The position numbers and the translations under genes are program-made. A DNA stretch of 64,000 nucleotides from Xenoacremonium recifei (Eukaryota; Ascomycota; Sordariomycetes; Hypocreales; Nectriaceae): assembly GCA_012184525.1 (NCBI GenBank), contig WOFQ01000003.1, positions 1,054,001 through 1,118,000 of the forward strand. The letters are read 5' to 3'. Shown piece after piece: positions 1-12,706 of this stretch (position 1 is the stretch's first letter; every line of letters begins with the position of its first letter). The notes under the pieces are model-generated. The model was not told where the DNA came from, did no database searches, and worked only from the letters and a program-made list of their open reading frames with translations.

Positions 1-3000
1 TGCACGTCTCAATTGCGCGAGCCGTGATGATTCATAATCCATCAATTGATCAATCCAACTCAATCAATCCACCGTGATGACGGAGCTTAATTGCTAGGCG
101 GCCGCTGCAGGGCTTCGCGCTAGACATGCTGCTGCAGCAGCAACAAAACAAGCGAAACAGCGTTATGACTGCCTGCTTACGCCCTTGCAAGTGTGTCTGA
201 GGTGTCCTGTAATCAAGCTGATCGTCGCGGCGGGTTTCTAAGCAGTCGGCGGGAGAACGGGCGCTGGCAACCACCCTTCTGGACGTATATCCGACTAGCT
301 CCGCCGGCGTCGTTATTACTCACTAATCCGACGGCAGCATTTCAAACCAACCTGCAACGGGATGCCATATTTCTCAGCAGTCGAACCTTATCGCTGCACG
401 TCGTTCGCATCGTGATTAGTCGCGTCGTGAAGCAAGCGACTAGCGCCTGATGACTCTGACAATTCCAATTTCTCCAGGATTCGAGCCCGTGCAGTCGCTC
501 ATTCGCTTATTGACCAGAGCACTGTCCCAAAGCAGTTGCTTTCGCAGACATTCGCGGAGGCTGACACTCGCTCGCGGGGAGAGAATCCCGTGCCCGACTC
601 CGGGTGCCCTGATTCTGGTCTGCTGGCCGCCCCGATTGATTGAAGTCTCAGACATGCCGCACATGGCCGCAGACGAGAGCACACCACGACACGCACGCCG
701 ATACGCACGCCATGAAATGAGCCATCCATCGCTTCCATCATGATGCGCGCCCTGGCGATGGCGATGGGCGCAGCACCTGAGGCACGACACTAATCGTGGT
801 GATTGACGACGACGGACACTTACAATCCTCCGTAAGGCGTCGTCATGCCATTTCCCCAACAAGGAAGATACAACGAGGTGCATCGTAAAGGCGCGTTATG
901 GTGAATGTTAGATCTCTCCGCAGTCCGCTCCGCCTCAACATTGAAAGGATTGCCAAAAAAGGAATATGAATCAGGATGATCGACCGCTGCGAAAGCGACG
1001 AGACCGAGAGCGATGGGGCTAGTTGGCTCGCATCGCGGGCGGGAGTTATGCAGCGGCGCATAGCACAACTCCGGCCCAGGCACATCAGGCTCCACTCGAT
1101 GTAGGGCTGAGGGAGAAGAGAGGGTGTGGATAGCGAGTGGGGCGTGTGACTCTCTGCTGTGACTCCTCGGTCGGCCGCTCCAGTCCAGACCAGAGAGCGA
1201 ATGCGATGAGAGCGAGCCAATCACAGCACCCAAATCCGCATCGTCACTGCGCACGTAAGCCGCGCAGCCGCCAATCACATCGTGCTGGGCGATCATCTCT
1301 GGACCCCATTTGGGAATTGGCTGGCTGACGCCTAACCTTCTCTCCGCGTAACTGTTGCTGTGGCATTGCTTACACCAGCACAGCCTCTGCCTGACGAGAT
1401 GAAACGAACGAACGAACGGGGAACTCGCATCAATCTGCCCCATGCGGACATTTCAATCGTCCGCGGGCCGCGCAATGCGACATCCAGGGCATAGGCAGGG
1501 TAATTAAGCTAAGGCACCAGGAATTTTCGCATTACTCCGTCGATTAAGCTTCGCTGGCCGGTTCTTCTGTCTGCCCGCCCGCCCTGGCAACGTGCACACC
1601 TTGCCTTGCCCGGCCAGTCGGCGCCACAGGCGACCCCGTCTCTCCGGGCTTTAACAGGTCCCTGGACGGGCTTTTGCGGTCTCCGAGCACCCCGATTCCA
1701 ACCCGTGACCACGCCGAACACCACCGGGCCCCTAGACGGAGCCCAGACGCTGCTGCTATGGCTCTTGTAAATGACGAGTAGCAATTAGGGGGCTGCCATG
1801 GGAGATGATGGAAGGCATTCGAAGGAAGCGTCTTGCTCAATCGCCCAGGGATAGCGTTACGGTGGCCTGGCGAGGCTCCCACAGTCGGGCCTTCAACGCC
1901 TTACAAGGCCGTTGCCGTTGCGAAACAGCCAACCACGGAGCGGTTCCTCGCTGTCGGGTTCTCACATAACTTGTGCTTCGTCAATTATTACGTATCCTGC
2001 ATATGAGCGACCACACAACAAACGCCTGCATGCGCAAGCCACCCGACAGCGATAGCGAACCAGGGCCCCTAAGCCACGACCCCCATGCCTCGGTCTCGCG
2101 CGAAGGTGTGCAGACCGCTGGTCTGGTTAAGCTTCCACTGCCACTCAGCATCCAAAAGGCGGAGTTGGGCAATCCCGTCTTTCTCGGCTGGCCCTACGAA
2201 CGGGTCGCCCACCCCTTTCCCACACAAGGGCTTGCATCTCAGTTAGGCCTCTAAGTTGATGCCTGGGCTATGCCAGCGTATTGGAAACGCCGTGTCCCTG
2301 TTGCGGCGCAGGCACTCCCATCGCAACCTCAGCGTATTTCGCTTCCGCTTGTTTGATGAGACGCATTCTCGCGCGCGTCAGATCCAGAGCAACGGCTAGC
2401 TAGCACTACGCCCTCGCATCCCATAGGACTTTGCTAAACACCGACACGGCGAGAAACGGCTTGAGGCTGCCATCCCTTCCCCAATATGGTGTAGCCCTTG
2501 TTCTCACCATCTCCAATCCCGCGGGCTATCTCCTACTGCCGAAAGCCCCCGGGCTTTGGACTCTCCATCTTCCGCAACTTCCGCTGCACCCGGACGCCCG
2601 TTCTACACCCAGCGTTTATTCCCGTCGTTACGAATCCTGCTTTCCTTTGCGAAAATTAAGTCCCTTGTTTGTCTCCCATGTCATGGCCAGCATCGTGGGC
2701 AGCAAAAAGAACGCACCTAAATCGTTCCATGCGACCTTCTGTGCCGCTTCGCCGCGATTTCCCTTTTGGGCGCCGCTGCTACACACCCACTCGTCTCTGC
2801 GGCTTCTGCGGCCCGCGGGCCTCTTCGTTATCTGCACGGAGATGCACACTTCGCTTCGCAGTGACGCATGGAACGTCGCATGCATGGAAGCCAACCCTTC
2901 TGTGCATTTTCCTGTTTCTGACGAATTCCCCTCTGTGCGAGATTTGGCTGGATGCTACGCGGTGACGTTCTTCTCGAAGCACGGGAGTGTTAGACGGACG

Positions 3001-3831
3001 GGATCCACTCTTCCCGACGAACGCCGTGATTGCTCCGTAAATGCCGGAACGTCCTTTTCCCATCTGTGACACCGTCGAGGTGCTAAATTCCCATGTCGAA
3101 ATGGTGTATGAGACAATTTTGGCTATCTCTGAAGCGATATCGCAAACTATGGGCCGGGAAATTCAGTATCGCAGCCACAACTCGGGCAATACCGCCGGTC
3201 AACCTCCCTCACCGATCCTATCAACACCAAGCCACTCTCCTAGCACCACCGTCACCAACAAGCCCTGCCGATGTTCCGTTGTCAACACACTCTGCCGACA
3301 TCCCGCCGACATCACACACACACCCCCCAGCATCGAAACACCATCATATCCCCTGCACACACCGTGAACCATGTCCTTCCGAGCTCCGGAGAGAAGCCCG
3401 CTAGAAGTTTTCCATGCATGTCCGAACGTCTTCTAGAAGCCGCTTTGCCGTTCTTGGAGGGGGCGTGTGTGATCCGTACCGCTGCCCTGGGAAGACATGG
3501 GACTCGGTGCTTTCGGCTTGTGCTCTGTCGCGGGGTGCGGCTCTGTCGGTGGTCAAGGTAGGGCGAGGCCGGCTAGGAAAGACTCGGCTTGAGGAAGTCA
3601 TGTGGGAGTCATGATGTTCGAAAACAACTCAGCAGAGGACTTTTGTCGAGTTTTTTGTCACTTGCTCAACTGCACTTGGGTGAGTTCGGAAGGTTTCTCA
3701 TTCTTGTCGTCAAGGTGGTTTGATCACTCATGCGGAACACCCTGAGGTAAGTCACGGCTCAAGAGAGCGCAACGTCATGAACATCCAAGGCACCAAGGCC
3801 CAAACACAATTCGCTTTTCCTATGTCCAAGT
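1..3831. other. Gene-poor left flank
   Basis: No convincing gene is seen. The longest open frame (2431-3069, +) begins at a TTG, has no recognisable domain and a proline/serine/arginine composition typical of chance frames in GC-rich DNA. Short low-complexity runs occur: a GAAC tetranucleotide run near 1403-1418 and a CA run near 3315-3330. The right end presumably includes the 3' UTR of the DBP8 gene. A non-coding RNA or a gene with many small exons cannot be excluded by eye. Confidence 0.5.
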
Positions 3832-5448
3832 CTAGTCTATCCGAAGCTTCTGCTTCGTCCTCTTCCTCCGCCCTCCAACCTCACGCCCTTCCTCTACCTC
3901 CAGCAACGCCTCTCGCTTCTTCTCCGACACAACCTTCAGGGCGTCCCGGATCACGCGAGTCTCGAGGTTGACGCCCTCCTCTTCCCAGGCGTCCATCTCC
4001 CTACCCACACGCTTCTCAATGGCAAGTACCAGCTCGACGTCTCTCTGGCCGACGAAGCTAACGGCCTCACCCTTGCGCCCTGCTCGCGCTGTTCGACCGA
4101 CACGGTGGATGTAGTCGTCGGGGTCACGCGGTAGATCGTAGTTGATGACCAGACTGACCTCAGGGATATCCAGACCTCGGGCAGCCACGTCTGTAGCCAC
4201 GAGTATGCGTGCAGCCGAAGCGCGGAACCGCGCGAGGTTGTCAATTCGCTGCCGTTGGGGAAGTTTCGAGTGCAGTGAGGTCACGCGGTGATCGAGCAAC
4301 CGTAGAAGGTGGTGAAGGTACTCGGCAGTTGACGTACGATTGCAGAACAGAATGATCGTCTTGTCGACGTTGGCTTCGGTCAAGAGGAAGACGTGAAGGT
4401 AATGCTCCTTGTGAGTGATGGGTATTTGCACATGCATCTGCTTGAGTGTCGCCGGGATAGCGAGCATCTGCGTGTCCACCTCGCAGACGAAGACGGGTTG
4501 CTTTCCCGGCTTCTGTGGCATGTCCTTGAGGGCCCGGACTTCCGGTGTTATAGTAGCCGTGAACAAAAGCGTCTGTCTCTCCGTTGCAGGAGGCAGTACC
4601 GACAGACACTCCTCGACATCGGGCAACATGCTCCCTGGGCCAGTTGCGTTGAGTAGTCGATCGGCCTCATCGAGGACTACGAATCGAACTCTCCTCAATC
4701 CACAGATCGTGTCTTCACCAGAAGTCCGTATATGGTCAGCTAGACGCCCAGGAGTCGCAATGACCACATGGGGGCGCTTGCCGAGTTCAATAGCCTGCGC
4801 TCGCATATCAGAGCCTCCTGTAATCAGAATCGCCTTGAGACTCTGAGGCGAAGAGATGGCCTTGAACTGCTCGTAAATTTGGAGTGCCAACTCCCGGGTA
4901 GGAGTGAGCACGACAGCAAAAATTGCTGTTGGATCCTCAGACCATTTCTGCAGAATAGGAACAGCAAAAGCAACAGTCTTTCCGGAACCAGTTCGACTAC
5001 CACCAATGCAATCCCTTCCCTTTAAAATCTCAGGTATACAGCCTTTTTGAATACCGGTCGGCCTTTTGATTGCCATATTTCCCAATGACTGCACAAGCCA
5101 TGGCCGAACATTGAGGGCAGAAAATGTGGTATTGGGATCGGTAGGCGCCAGTATTGCGTTCGGTGCGGATTTCTGCGGCTTCACGGCGATGTTCTCGTCT
5201 GCATTCCGCTTAACCCGTGAAGGCGCCTTGATTGTTGCCAAGACAGCCTTGAGCTCCTCTTCCTCATCGTCGTCGTCGTCATCGTCATCTTCCGGCAATA
5301 CGGCTTCTTCTGAAGGGGATGTTCTTCGTCGTTTTCGGGAAGCGGCACTGTCGAGGTAGTCGGACACGTCAGCTGATGGATCCCGGTCAGAAATGCTCTC
5401 GGCATCCGACAGGGCTGTCGCGTGTTTTGAGTCGGCGAGCGGCACCAT
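3832..5448 (-). CDS. dbp8: DEAD-box ATP-dependent RNA helicase Dbp8
   Basis: Predicted 538-residue nucleolar RNA helicase of the Dbp8 type, known in yeast to act in 40S subunit (18S rRNA) maturation. It is a single exon from an ATG at 5448 to a TAG at 3832. Visible in order: an acidic stretch of D/E at about residues 54-65; Q-motif region (TGIQKGCIPEIL, about 131-142); Walker A SRTGSGKT (151-158); PTREL (183-187); DEAD box (260-263); TAT in place of SAT (297-299); VATDVAARGLDIP (417-429); and HRVGRTARAG (448-457). The C-terminus is lysine/arginine-rich (GGRRKRTKQK), as expected for a nucleolar protein. The assignment to Dbp8 and not to another DEAD-box paralogue rests on overall resemblance, for example the ADHIRTSG context after motif Ib. 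The helicase class itself is certain. Confidence 0.9.
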   Translation of the reverse strand: MVPLADSKHATALSDAESISDRDPSADVSDYLDSAASRKRRRTSPSEEAVLPEDDDDDDDDEEEELKAVLATIKAPSRVKRNADENIAVKPQKSAPNAILAPTDPNTTFSALNVRPWLVQSLGNMAIKRPTGIQKGCIPEILKGRDCIGGSRTGSGKTVAFAVPILQKWSEDPTAIFAVVLTPTRELALQIYEQFKAISSPQSLKAILITGGSDMRAQAIELGKRPHVVIATPGRLADHIRTSGEDTICGLRRVRFVVLDEADRLLNATGPGSMLPDVEECLSVLPPATERQTLLFTATITPEVRALKDMPQKPGKQPVFVCEVDTQMLAIPATLKQMHVQIPITHKEHYLHVFLLTEANVDKTIILFCNRTSTAEYLHHLLRLLDHRVTSLHSKLPQRQRIDNLARFRASAARILVATDVAARGLDIPEVSLVINYDLPRDPDDYIHRVGRTARAGRKGEAVSFVGQRDVELVLAIEKRVGREMDAWEEEGVNLETRVIRDALKVVSEKKREALLEVEEGREVGGRRKRTKQKLRID

Positions 5449-6804
5449 GGCTTTGTTTTTATAAATTGGAGGAGTTGGTTGTATCCATCAATTTTCTGCC
5501 GTGGGATGGCGAGTGCATCTGGGAAATTTTTGGCGGTGACGGACGTCGAAAAACGAACCCCGGGCGGTTAAAGGTGGGGCTTGAAGACAATAGTCCCAAT
5601 GGCAGCCCGGCATTTACACGCGCGCTTAGAGACCGTTTCGCGGCGTTCCCACCAGCACCTTACTGCTGGGACCAATGGCAGGGCTGTTCTCGATACTAGC
5701 AGGCCTCAGTCGAGACTGTGCCGCAATTTGATGCACAGGCGTTCAGGCTTGTCACCGGCTGGGCGAGGGGCTGGCCATTGTCCAGTCAGATGCCGGGGTC
5801 GAGGGGTCACGGGCGAGTGACAGTGATTGAGGGGACGGAATGCATCTTCGCAGACATGGGCCCATGCTCCAGGTGACGAGGGCATGAGGTAGTCTGGTGA
5901 TCATGGAGCGAGGTGTTTGAGCTACCAGGGGGAGAGCAGCCTTTGTTGCAGTAAGACGGTCTGGTATGGGCGGTCGAGCATTACGTGCAGGTAAGCAAGA
6001 GGCCATACACATGCCCCCTTGGAGGAAGGATTGGCGGCATCCTGTAGCACCAGTCGTCGAACGATGAGAGCTTCTTGCGATGCTATTGGGCCACGTCGAT
6101 GCGCCTCCTCGATGGAAGGACCGCTCTTTGATGCAATGGGGCAGTCTTGTCGGGGCTGACCTGATGGACGGTGACGACCAGTTCAACGTTGCTCCCGTCC
6201 CGGGGTGAGATTGGTGGCGTCGGGCGTGGTGAGCCTTGTGCCGCCCGGCGTCGCCACTCGGGATGCCAAGGTCCAGTAGGAGAGAGGGAAACCGGTGAAG
6301 GAAGAACAAGGGATAGGACGCCTAGTCCTAGAGAGCGAGTCCTATTGCCTCTGCCCCTGCGCGTGGAGAGAGGGGAAGATGGGGGACGAGAGGACAAAGA
6401 GGAGGAGCCGGGTCGAGAGATGCCGACAATGATTCCACACTGTTGCGTTAATGAAAGCACCCATTGCAGTGGTTCTTGCCTGTACTCTGTACTGTGAGAC
6501 TGTAGTGCTCTTGCCATCTCTTGCTTGAATGAGAGTCATCTCCAGCCGGCCCAATCCCAGCGACCTTTTGCCCTGAACGGCGCGCGCGTACTCCCGCGCG
6601 GCGCCCATCAAGACCTAAGTGCCTAGCACCTAGCGGGCGGGCACTGGAAGAGTCTACTGGGGGTCCCGGCTCAGGTGGGTGTCCAGGCCCTGTAGGCGCT
6701 GAACCCGCTGGAGATTCGCTGGAGACTCGCTGCAGCCTTCCAAGCTGGAGGATGGGCGGGCGGGGGTGGGGGAAGCGCTGGGCTCTCACTGGCCACGGCG
6801 GATG
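5449..6804. other. Intergenic region between divergent dbp8 and mkk1
   Basis: Upstream DNA of two divergently transcribed genes. The frames present (for example 5752-6309 -, 6083-6517 -) overlap each other on both strands and show no domain or codon pattern that I can recognise. No RNA gene is seen. Confidence 0.5.
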
Positions 6805-7501
6805 AGTGGCTTTCCGCCTCTCCACCAGGCCTCACCACTCCCGAATCCCCCCCTCGTCCTTGGGCTCGTTTCGGATTCCAGTTCCATCAAGACATTCGTT
6901 GCCACGCTCCCAGCTGTCCAGTCCAGCTCCCGTTCCCTTCCCGTTCCTGGCACCATTGGGTTGGATTGGGGCCAGAGCGCGCAGACCTGAGCCAACGGCC
7001 GATTCCGCGGGCCTTCGTCTTTTGCATCTGCCGTCCGCTGCTCTTCTTCTTCCTTCATCCGTCCGCCCCCAACCCAACCAGATACGTTCGCTGCGTGTCT
7101 TTGTATCTGTCTGTCTGTCTGTTGAGCAGCGGAACCGCCTATCGTCACCAACCACCACCAGCTCAGCCTGCAGCAGCCGATCCCACGTCTGCCTCTACCT
7201 CTGCTTTTGCTTTCCACACTTGTCGAGCAGTGAGCAGCAGAAGAAGAGGGCGGCTCTGCTTTATCGATATATCCAGCTTAATTCATACCAGCGACGTCTT
7301 TCGAGTCCATTCTACCGCTGCATCTAGTTCCTCCTCCTCGGCCGTTTCTCCGCTTCACATACCGGCATCTAACGACTCATTTGCCTGCCGAATACGTCAA
7401 ACATCGCTTCACATCTAGCCTTGCTCCTCAGCCCCGGCTCGACTTTGACCCTCGTTTCTCTCGACTCGTACCAGCTCTCGCGAGCTCCGCATACATCAAA
7501 A
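6805..7501 (+). promoter_or_regulatory. Pyrimidine-rich, ATG-free leader of mkk1
   Basis: From the last upstream ATG (6802) to the mkk1 start (7502) there is no ATG in any + strand frame, over about 700 nt. Around ten would be expected by chance. The stretch is rich in CT tracts, common just upstream of fungal transcription and translation starts, and carries a short TCTG run near 7107-7121. The simplest reading is a core promoter plus a long transcribed 5' leader kept free of upstream starts. Confidence 0.5.
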
Positions 7502-9254
7502 ATGGGTGATGCTTCGTCCCAGGGCTCTGACCCTACCCCTCAAACTGTTCGTCCCGCCGGCTACCAGACTCTAGAGCTTCTAAGCTAACCTCCTAACTCT
7601 TCCGTCAGACCTACTCGTCCATAACTCCCATTTCCCTCCCCGCCTCCAATGCTGGACCGTCACCAGTTCCCCTCCTCCGCCCCGCAATCCCCGGTGCGAG
7701 GAGCGGCGGAGCTCGAACACCAAGACTCGGCCTCGCCATCCCTCCAAGCCCCAACGTCAAGCCCGTTGGTGGCCAAGTGCCCCAGGTCGCAGCGCCCTCG
7801 AGGCCGCCGCTGCCCACCCTACATCTCGCTACGCCCAAGGGCAGCCAGGTGACTCCATACGAGCAGCCTCCCAGAGCACAAGGCATCCAGCCCGGCCAAT
7901 CGGCGAGCGGAGGAAGCGAGAGCAGCGCCGCCCACTCAAGGTCCGGTAGCTTTGGTCCTCTGGATGGCCGGGCGAGCAATCCGACTTCTGCTGGCTCGCA
8001 ATACTCTGCGTTGTCGTTTGCTTCACAATACGGTATCGGCAGCTCGAGGGCGCAGGGCACCCCTGACCCAGTATCAGCCGTGGGTTCCATGTACTCGGAG
8101 AGGAGCGAGGGTGGCGTTTCAATGGAGCGAGATGGCAGCCTACAGGGCCTCGAAGCTTTCGACAAGCTGAGCTTGGAAAAGGCGAGGACATTGGATGTTG
8201 ATGAACTGGACGATGAGGGCTGGCGGATTGCCAGCCTCGAGCAGCGAATTGTCGAGCTCGGCAACCTCGGTGAGGGCGCGGGAGGTGCCGTCACCAAGTG
8301 CAAACTCAAGGGTGGAAACACCGTATTTGCGTTGAAGGTGCGAATCCGTCGGTGCTTCTAAACCTAACAGCAGCTAACATGATCACACAGGTCATCACAA
8401 CCAACCCCGACCCGGATGTCAAGAAGCAGATTGTCCGGGAGCTCGGCTTCAACAAGAACTGTGCCTCAGAGCACATCTGCAAGTACTACGGCGCGTTTGT
8501 CGACCCCTCAACTGCTACCATCTCCATCTGCATGGAGTTCTGCGAGGGCGGCTCGCTCGACAGCATCTACAAGGAGGTGAAGCGTCTTGGTGGCCGAACC
8601 GGCGAGAAGGTGCTCGGGAAAATCGCCGAGGGCGTGCTCGGCGGTCTGACCTACCTCCACACTCGGCGTATCATCCACCGAGATATCAAGCCATCCAATA
8701 TTCTCCTCTGCCGAGACGGAGCGGTCAAGCTCTGCGACTTTGGCGTGTCTGGAGACTTTGGTACCAAGGGCGAGGCCAACACTTTCATCGGCACCAGCTA
8801 TTACATGGCGCCGGAGCGAATCACCGGCCAATCATATACCATCACCTCAGACGTTTGGTCAACGGGCGTCACTCTTCTCGAGGTGGCTCAGCATCGCTTC
8901 CCGTTCCCTGCCGACGGAACTGAGATGCAACCACGGGCTGGTCTCATCGACCTCCTGACCTATATTGTCCGACAGCCAGTCCCCAAACTTAAGGACGAGC
9001 CTGAGATGGACGTGTACTGGAGCGATAACTTCAAGTACTTTATCGAATGCTGGTACGTTTTTAGACACTTATCGCATAAAGGATTGTTTTACTAACATGG
9101 CCATGACAGTCTCGAGAAGCAGCCTCAAAGACGAGCCAGCCCCTGGAAGATGATGGAGCACCCCTGGATGGTTGAGATGCGCTCCAAGCGCGTCAACATG
9201 GTCAAGTACCTCTCCTTCGTCTGGGGCTGGGACCAGGAAGAGTCCAAGGAGTAG
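7502..9254 (+). CDS. mkk1: MAP kinase kinase Mkk1, cell wall integrity pathway
   Basis: Dual-specificity kinase expected to act between Bck1-type MAPKKK and the Slt2/Mpk1 MAPK. Exons 7502-7546, 7609-8337, 8391-9052 and 9110-9254 give 526 residues. The first 230 residues are proline/serine-rich and low in order. The kinase domain shows the glycine loop GEGAGGAV, catalytic Lys about 258 (VFALK), HRDIKPSN (His354-Arg355-Asp356), DFG (374-376), the activation segment GDFGTKGEANTFIGTS and APE (398-400). The conserved IECCLEK junction confirms the last intron. The first intron has a non-consensus donor (GTTCGT) but a good CTAAC branch site and CAG acceptor. Joining it gives a serine/proline-rich start expected for fungal Mkk1. 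The kinase part is very secure; exon 1 is less so. Confidence 0.93.
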
Positions 9255-9766
9255 TCTCTTCGACACCACACCACACACCCCGGACCACACCGGGCATCAC
9301 CACTGCATTATTATATACCAACTCATATACACCGCGTCTACACTCATGACGACACAAAAGGCTGGGCCTGGAGTCATGAGCCTGACGCCGCTACCACTGC
9401 GCCTGGCCAGGCGAGACTGACTGGATATTCCAACTACCAATTGGCGAGCATGACTGATTCAGATGGCATAGCTTTTTTACTTTGTTAATCGGGGCATGTA
9501 TGGGGGGTTTTACGGATCTGGTTCAAAATGAAAGCCCACACGACACCTATTTTATGTATGCGGGATCGTAGGATATGATGCTCATGCGCAGCGTCTAAGC
9601 GAGACGGTTGTCTTTATTCAATGTCCATCCATGCATCTAATGCCTGTTCGTTGCCTTGGACGTGAAGCCTTCCCCGTGATGTAGATAGGGGTATCAACCG
9701 ACCATCTATCCCAAGTCCCAACCCTCACCCCTTTTACCATCAATCCTACCCTTCCCCCTCCGTTCT
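9255..9766. other. Convergent 3' intergenic region mkk1/pus7
   Basis: Short gap between two convergent genes; presumably the two 3' UTRs. No open frame or repeat worth naming; CA-rich sequence near 9264-9300. Confidence 0.5.
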
Positions 9767-11968
9767 CTAGGACGTCTCCTCCGACGGATCCCCCATCAAC
9801 TCCCTCAGCGCAACAGTCGCATACGCACTCCTCCCCAACTGAAACCTCACCACCACCGCCACCTTCTCCCCCTCCTCGACCCTCACCTTCTTCCGCGCCG
9901 GCTCCTCCTCCTCACTCTGCCCCCCCAGCACATCCAAATCCGTCGGGTGCATCTGCTCCGTGTCATCAGCGTACGCCCGCGCCGCCACGCTCGGCGCCGC
10001 CAGGAACCGGTTCGTCAGCTTGCGGTACCGGCCCGGCAGGCTGAACTCGCGGCGCATGCGTCGCATGGCGTGCGGATCGAGCGCGCCGTTGCAGGGCTGG
10101 GCCATGAAGCTGGTGTAGAAGCTGCCGAGCGCGTTGGTCGGGTAGACGACGTCGTAGCCGGGGGTGGGCAGCACGACGTCGTGGATCGTGTATGCGCCGC
10201 TGGCGGCTTCTTCGGCGGTTAGGGCGCGGGCGCGCAGAGGAGCGTCTTCGTCGTCGTCGTCGGGCACGGGGTGCACGATGTCGTCGTCGGGGTCCTCCTG
10301 GTCGTTGGCGGCGGGAGCGGTGGTGTCGGCGGCGATGACCAGGTCGCCTTCAACGACGGTTGCGCCGTGCAGTGTCCAGCGGTGGCTGGCGGCGTGGTTC
10401 CAGACGTAGGACTGGTACGCGTGCAGGTACATGGACCGCAGGCCGCGGGTGATGTGGATGAGCGCGCCGACGAAGTCTTTGCGCGACTGGGCGCCGCTGC
10501 GGTCTAGGTGGCGGAAGATGCTCTGCTCGGCGGTGAAGCGTCGGGGGAGAAGCTCGCGCGCACGCGCAACGTCCTTCTCGTCGCCGGTGAGGAACAGCTT
10601 GCAGGCGAGGTTGCGGTACAGATCGTCTCGCTTGGAGGCTTCCTCGGGGATGTCTTCGCTCTCGGCCTTGGCGGCAACGGCCTCGTCGTAGTGCAGGATC
10701 GCCTTGACGGCTTCTTCGTACTTGTCGCCCAGGATGAGCTTGCCAATCTCATGGGTCCCGATGTCGTGGGTGCCAAACCGTTGGTGGCCGAAGTAGTTGA
10801 TCCAGCCGTGCTCGAACATGTGGTTTATAGCCGACGCTGCATTGGCTTGCAGCTTTTCCACCTGCTCAGCAATCGGCGTGGCCATGTCCTGGCCGGCCAT
10901 CTGGCAGTTCTTGATGGTAATGACAAACTCGTTCCCTAGGAGACCGCCTAGGTGAATTGGCCTATCACTGTACTCGTAGTCGCCCGTCGACACGCCCCAA
11001 AGCTTGCCGTTGATACCTGCAAGGTTTCTCGGCCGTGTATAACGGACTGAGCACCTCTGGGTGGTCGTAGCCCGTCGATCCTTGGTCCCAGCATATCCGA
11101 TTACCTGAGGCTTAACCTTCAGGAATCTTGCGATCTGGTTGATAGCATCCATCGTGTCTCGGTTCTCTTTGTACAGCGTGAACCGCACATAATCTCCCGT
11201 CGGCTTCTCATCGCGATCTCGCTCTCGCCTGTCGCGGTTCCCTCGACTCCTTTTCTTGCCGCCGCTGCCCCGTTGAGGCATGATGGTCGCTATAATGGCG
11301 CCCTGGTCGTCCGTGTTGGTCTCTATCCGGGATTTGAATATCCGACGGATTTCCTGATGTATTTGACCGCGTTTTGAGCGGTCATCCAGGGGGTCTGAGG
11401 TCGCTGTCTTCTTCTTCTCGTGGTCTGCTGGAGGGGACTTGTACATTTCGACCACCTCTTTGGCAAACCTCTCTCCTACCAGGGCCTCGAGCGCAGCAAC
11501 ATCTTCGGCTGGTACTTCAGGAATAATTCTGGCTTCCGTTTGAGCATCTGACTTGGACGCTGTTTGCTCCTCAGCGTCCTTGGTCTCTCCATTACTGGCT
11601 GTTTGCGCAGGTTTCTCACTGCTCACCACAGCTTCTTTCTGTTGCTTCACCTCCGGAGCCTAAAAAGTTCATCAGCGCAAATTTTCGTCTTGACTGCGCT
11701 TCATCATTACCTTCTTCTCTTCTCCCAGCCCCACGGTCTTCAAATGCACAACGGTCCCATCCTCCTGGATCTCATTTACTTGAAAATCCGAGAATCTATT
11801 CCTCGTTAGTTCAATTCTCCATATTGAAATTGTAGCCATAAAATCTTTTCACCTAACGCGCAGCTCTCCCGTCCAAGCTACTCCCAACGGCGTCGCTCGC
11901 TCCGTGATGCCCAATGTTCGAGCATGCGACCCACTGGTCCGGACGGTATAACTCGCCTGGCCAGCCAT
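9767..11968 (-). CDS. pus7: tRNA/RNA pseudouridine synthase Pus7 (TruD family)
   Basis: TruD-family enzyme that isomerises uridine to pseudouridine, known in yeast to modify U13/U35 of tRNAs, U2 snRNA and mRNAs. Exons on the minus strand: 11968-11853, 11795-11711 and 11659-9767, 697 residues. The first two exons are short but clearly right: they encode GITERATPLGVAWTGELRVR and SDFQVNEIQEDG, matching the conserved TruD N-terminus, and both introns have GT..AG ends with CTAAC-like branch points. The catalytic Asp lies in GYAGTKDRR (Asp about 261). Further TruD motifs are GGLLGNEFVITIKN and NYFGHQRFG. A lysine/arginine-rich insert (about residues 200-220) follows the acidic N-terminal linker. 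The acidic insert DDEDAPLRAR near the C-terminus is typical of the eukaryotic enzymes. Confidence 0.93.
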
Positions 11969-12706
11969 TTTGAAACAAAAAGACTGCCGATGGTGAACAA
12001 GTAGATGCCTTATTGTATCAAGGATCAATTGGGAGGTCTGTTGGTTGGATCTGGTTGGTGGGGGGTGGCTTTGCGACGTCCAATTTTTTTCCGGCAGAAT
12101 CTGTCGCTGGAACGTAAATGGTAGGCGGTGGGATCCAGGGCCCAACCACAGTGAGATTTGGTGACAGAATCGGCAGGCGGTGACGAAGATTTCTCTGTCT
12201 TCTCCAGGGTAAATGAAGATATATATATCGACCTAGAGTGATATGAATGCTCTTCTCTATTCTTTTCTCTTTTAAAGATGTGGAATAAAGGTATCAAATT
12301 ATTTATAAGAATATGTTGATTTTTCAAGTATGTTTTCATTTCATGGTATAATGACCATGCTCCCTTAACTACTAACATGATCAGACCGTCCCATAGCTTA
12401 GAATCTATCTCATAATCACAGCACATGCATACACCAACTTCGCAGTTCACCACGACACTCATTCTGGGTGTGTCAACTGATTTCACTTTTAAATCTATTT
12501 CCAGAGCGTCCCACCAGACACTCCGTTATGCCGGGGACAGAAAAACCAAGATGCTAAACCGGCTACGCCATTCGCAACCCTTTCGTTAGACTTCTCCCCA
12601 TCAATGTATTATCACAAACGGTATCAAATACCCCGTCCCAGAAGCCCAGGCCCTGTCTCGTTTTGCTCTCCCTTTTCCTCATTCATCATGTGCCCGTTGC
12701 GTTCGC
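11969..12706. other. Intergenic region upstream of pus7
   Basis: Promoter side of pus7 and 3' side of the eIF3m gene. More AT-rich than the flanking genes between 12200 and 12420, with a short TA run near 12217-12226. No gene seen. Confidence 0.5.

Noticed and set aside
2431..3069. 212-codon open frame on the + strand
   Set aside because: Starts at TTG, no domain, arginine/proline/serine-rich as chance frames in GC-rich DNA are, no splice or leader context.
6966..7418. Possible upstream open frame in the mkk1 leader
   Set aside because: It begins with TTG; there is no ATG between 6805 and 7501, so a standard uORF is excluded.
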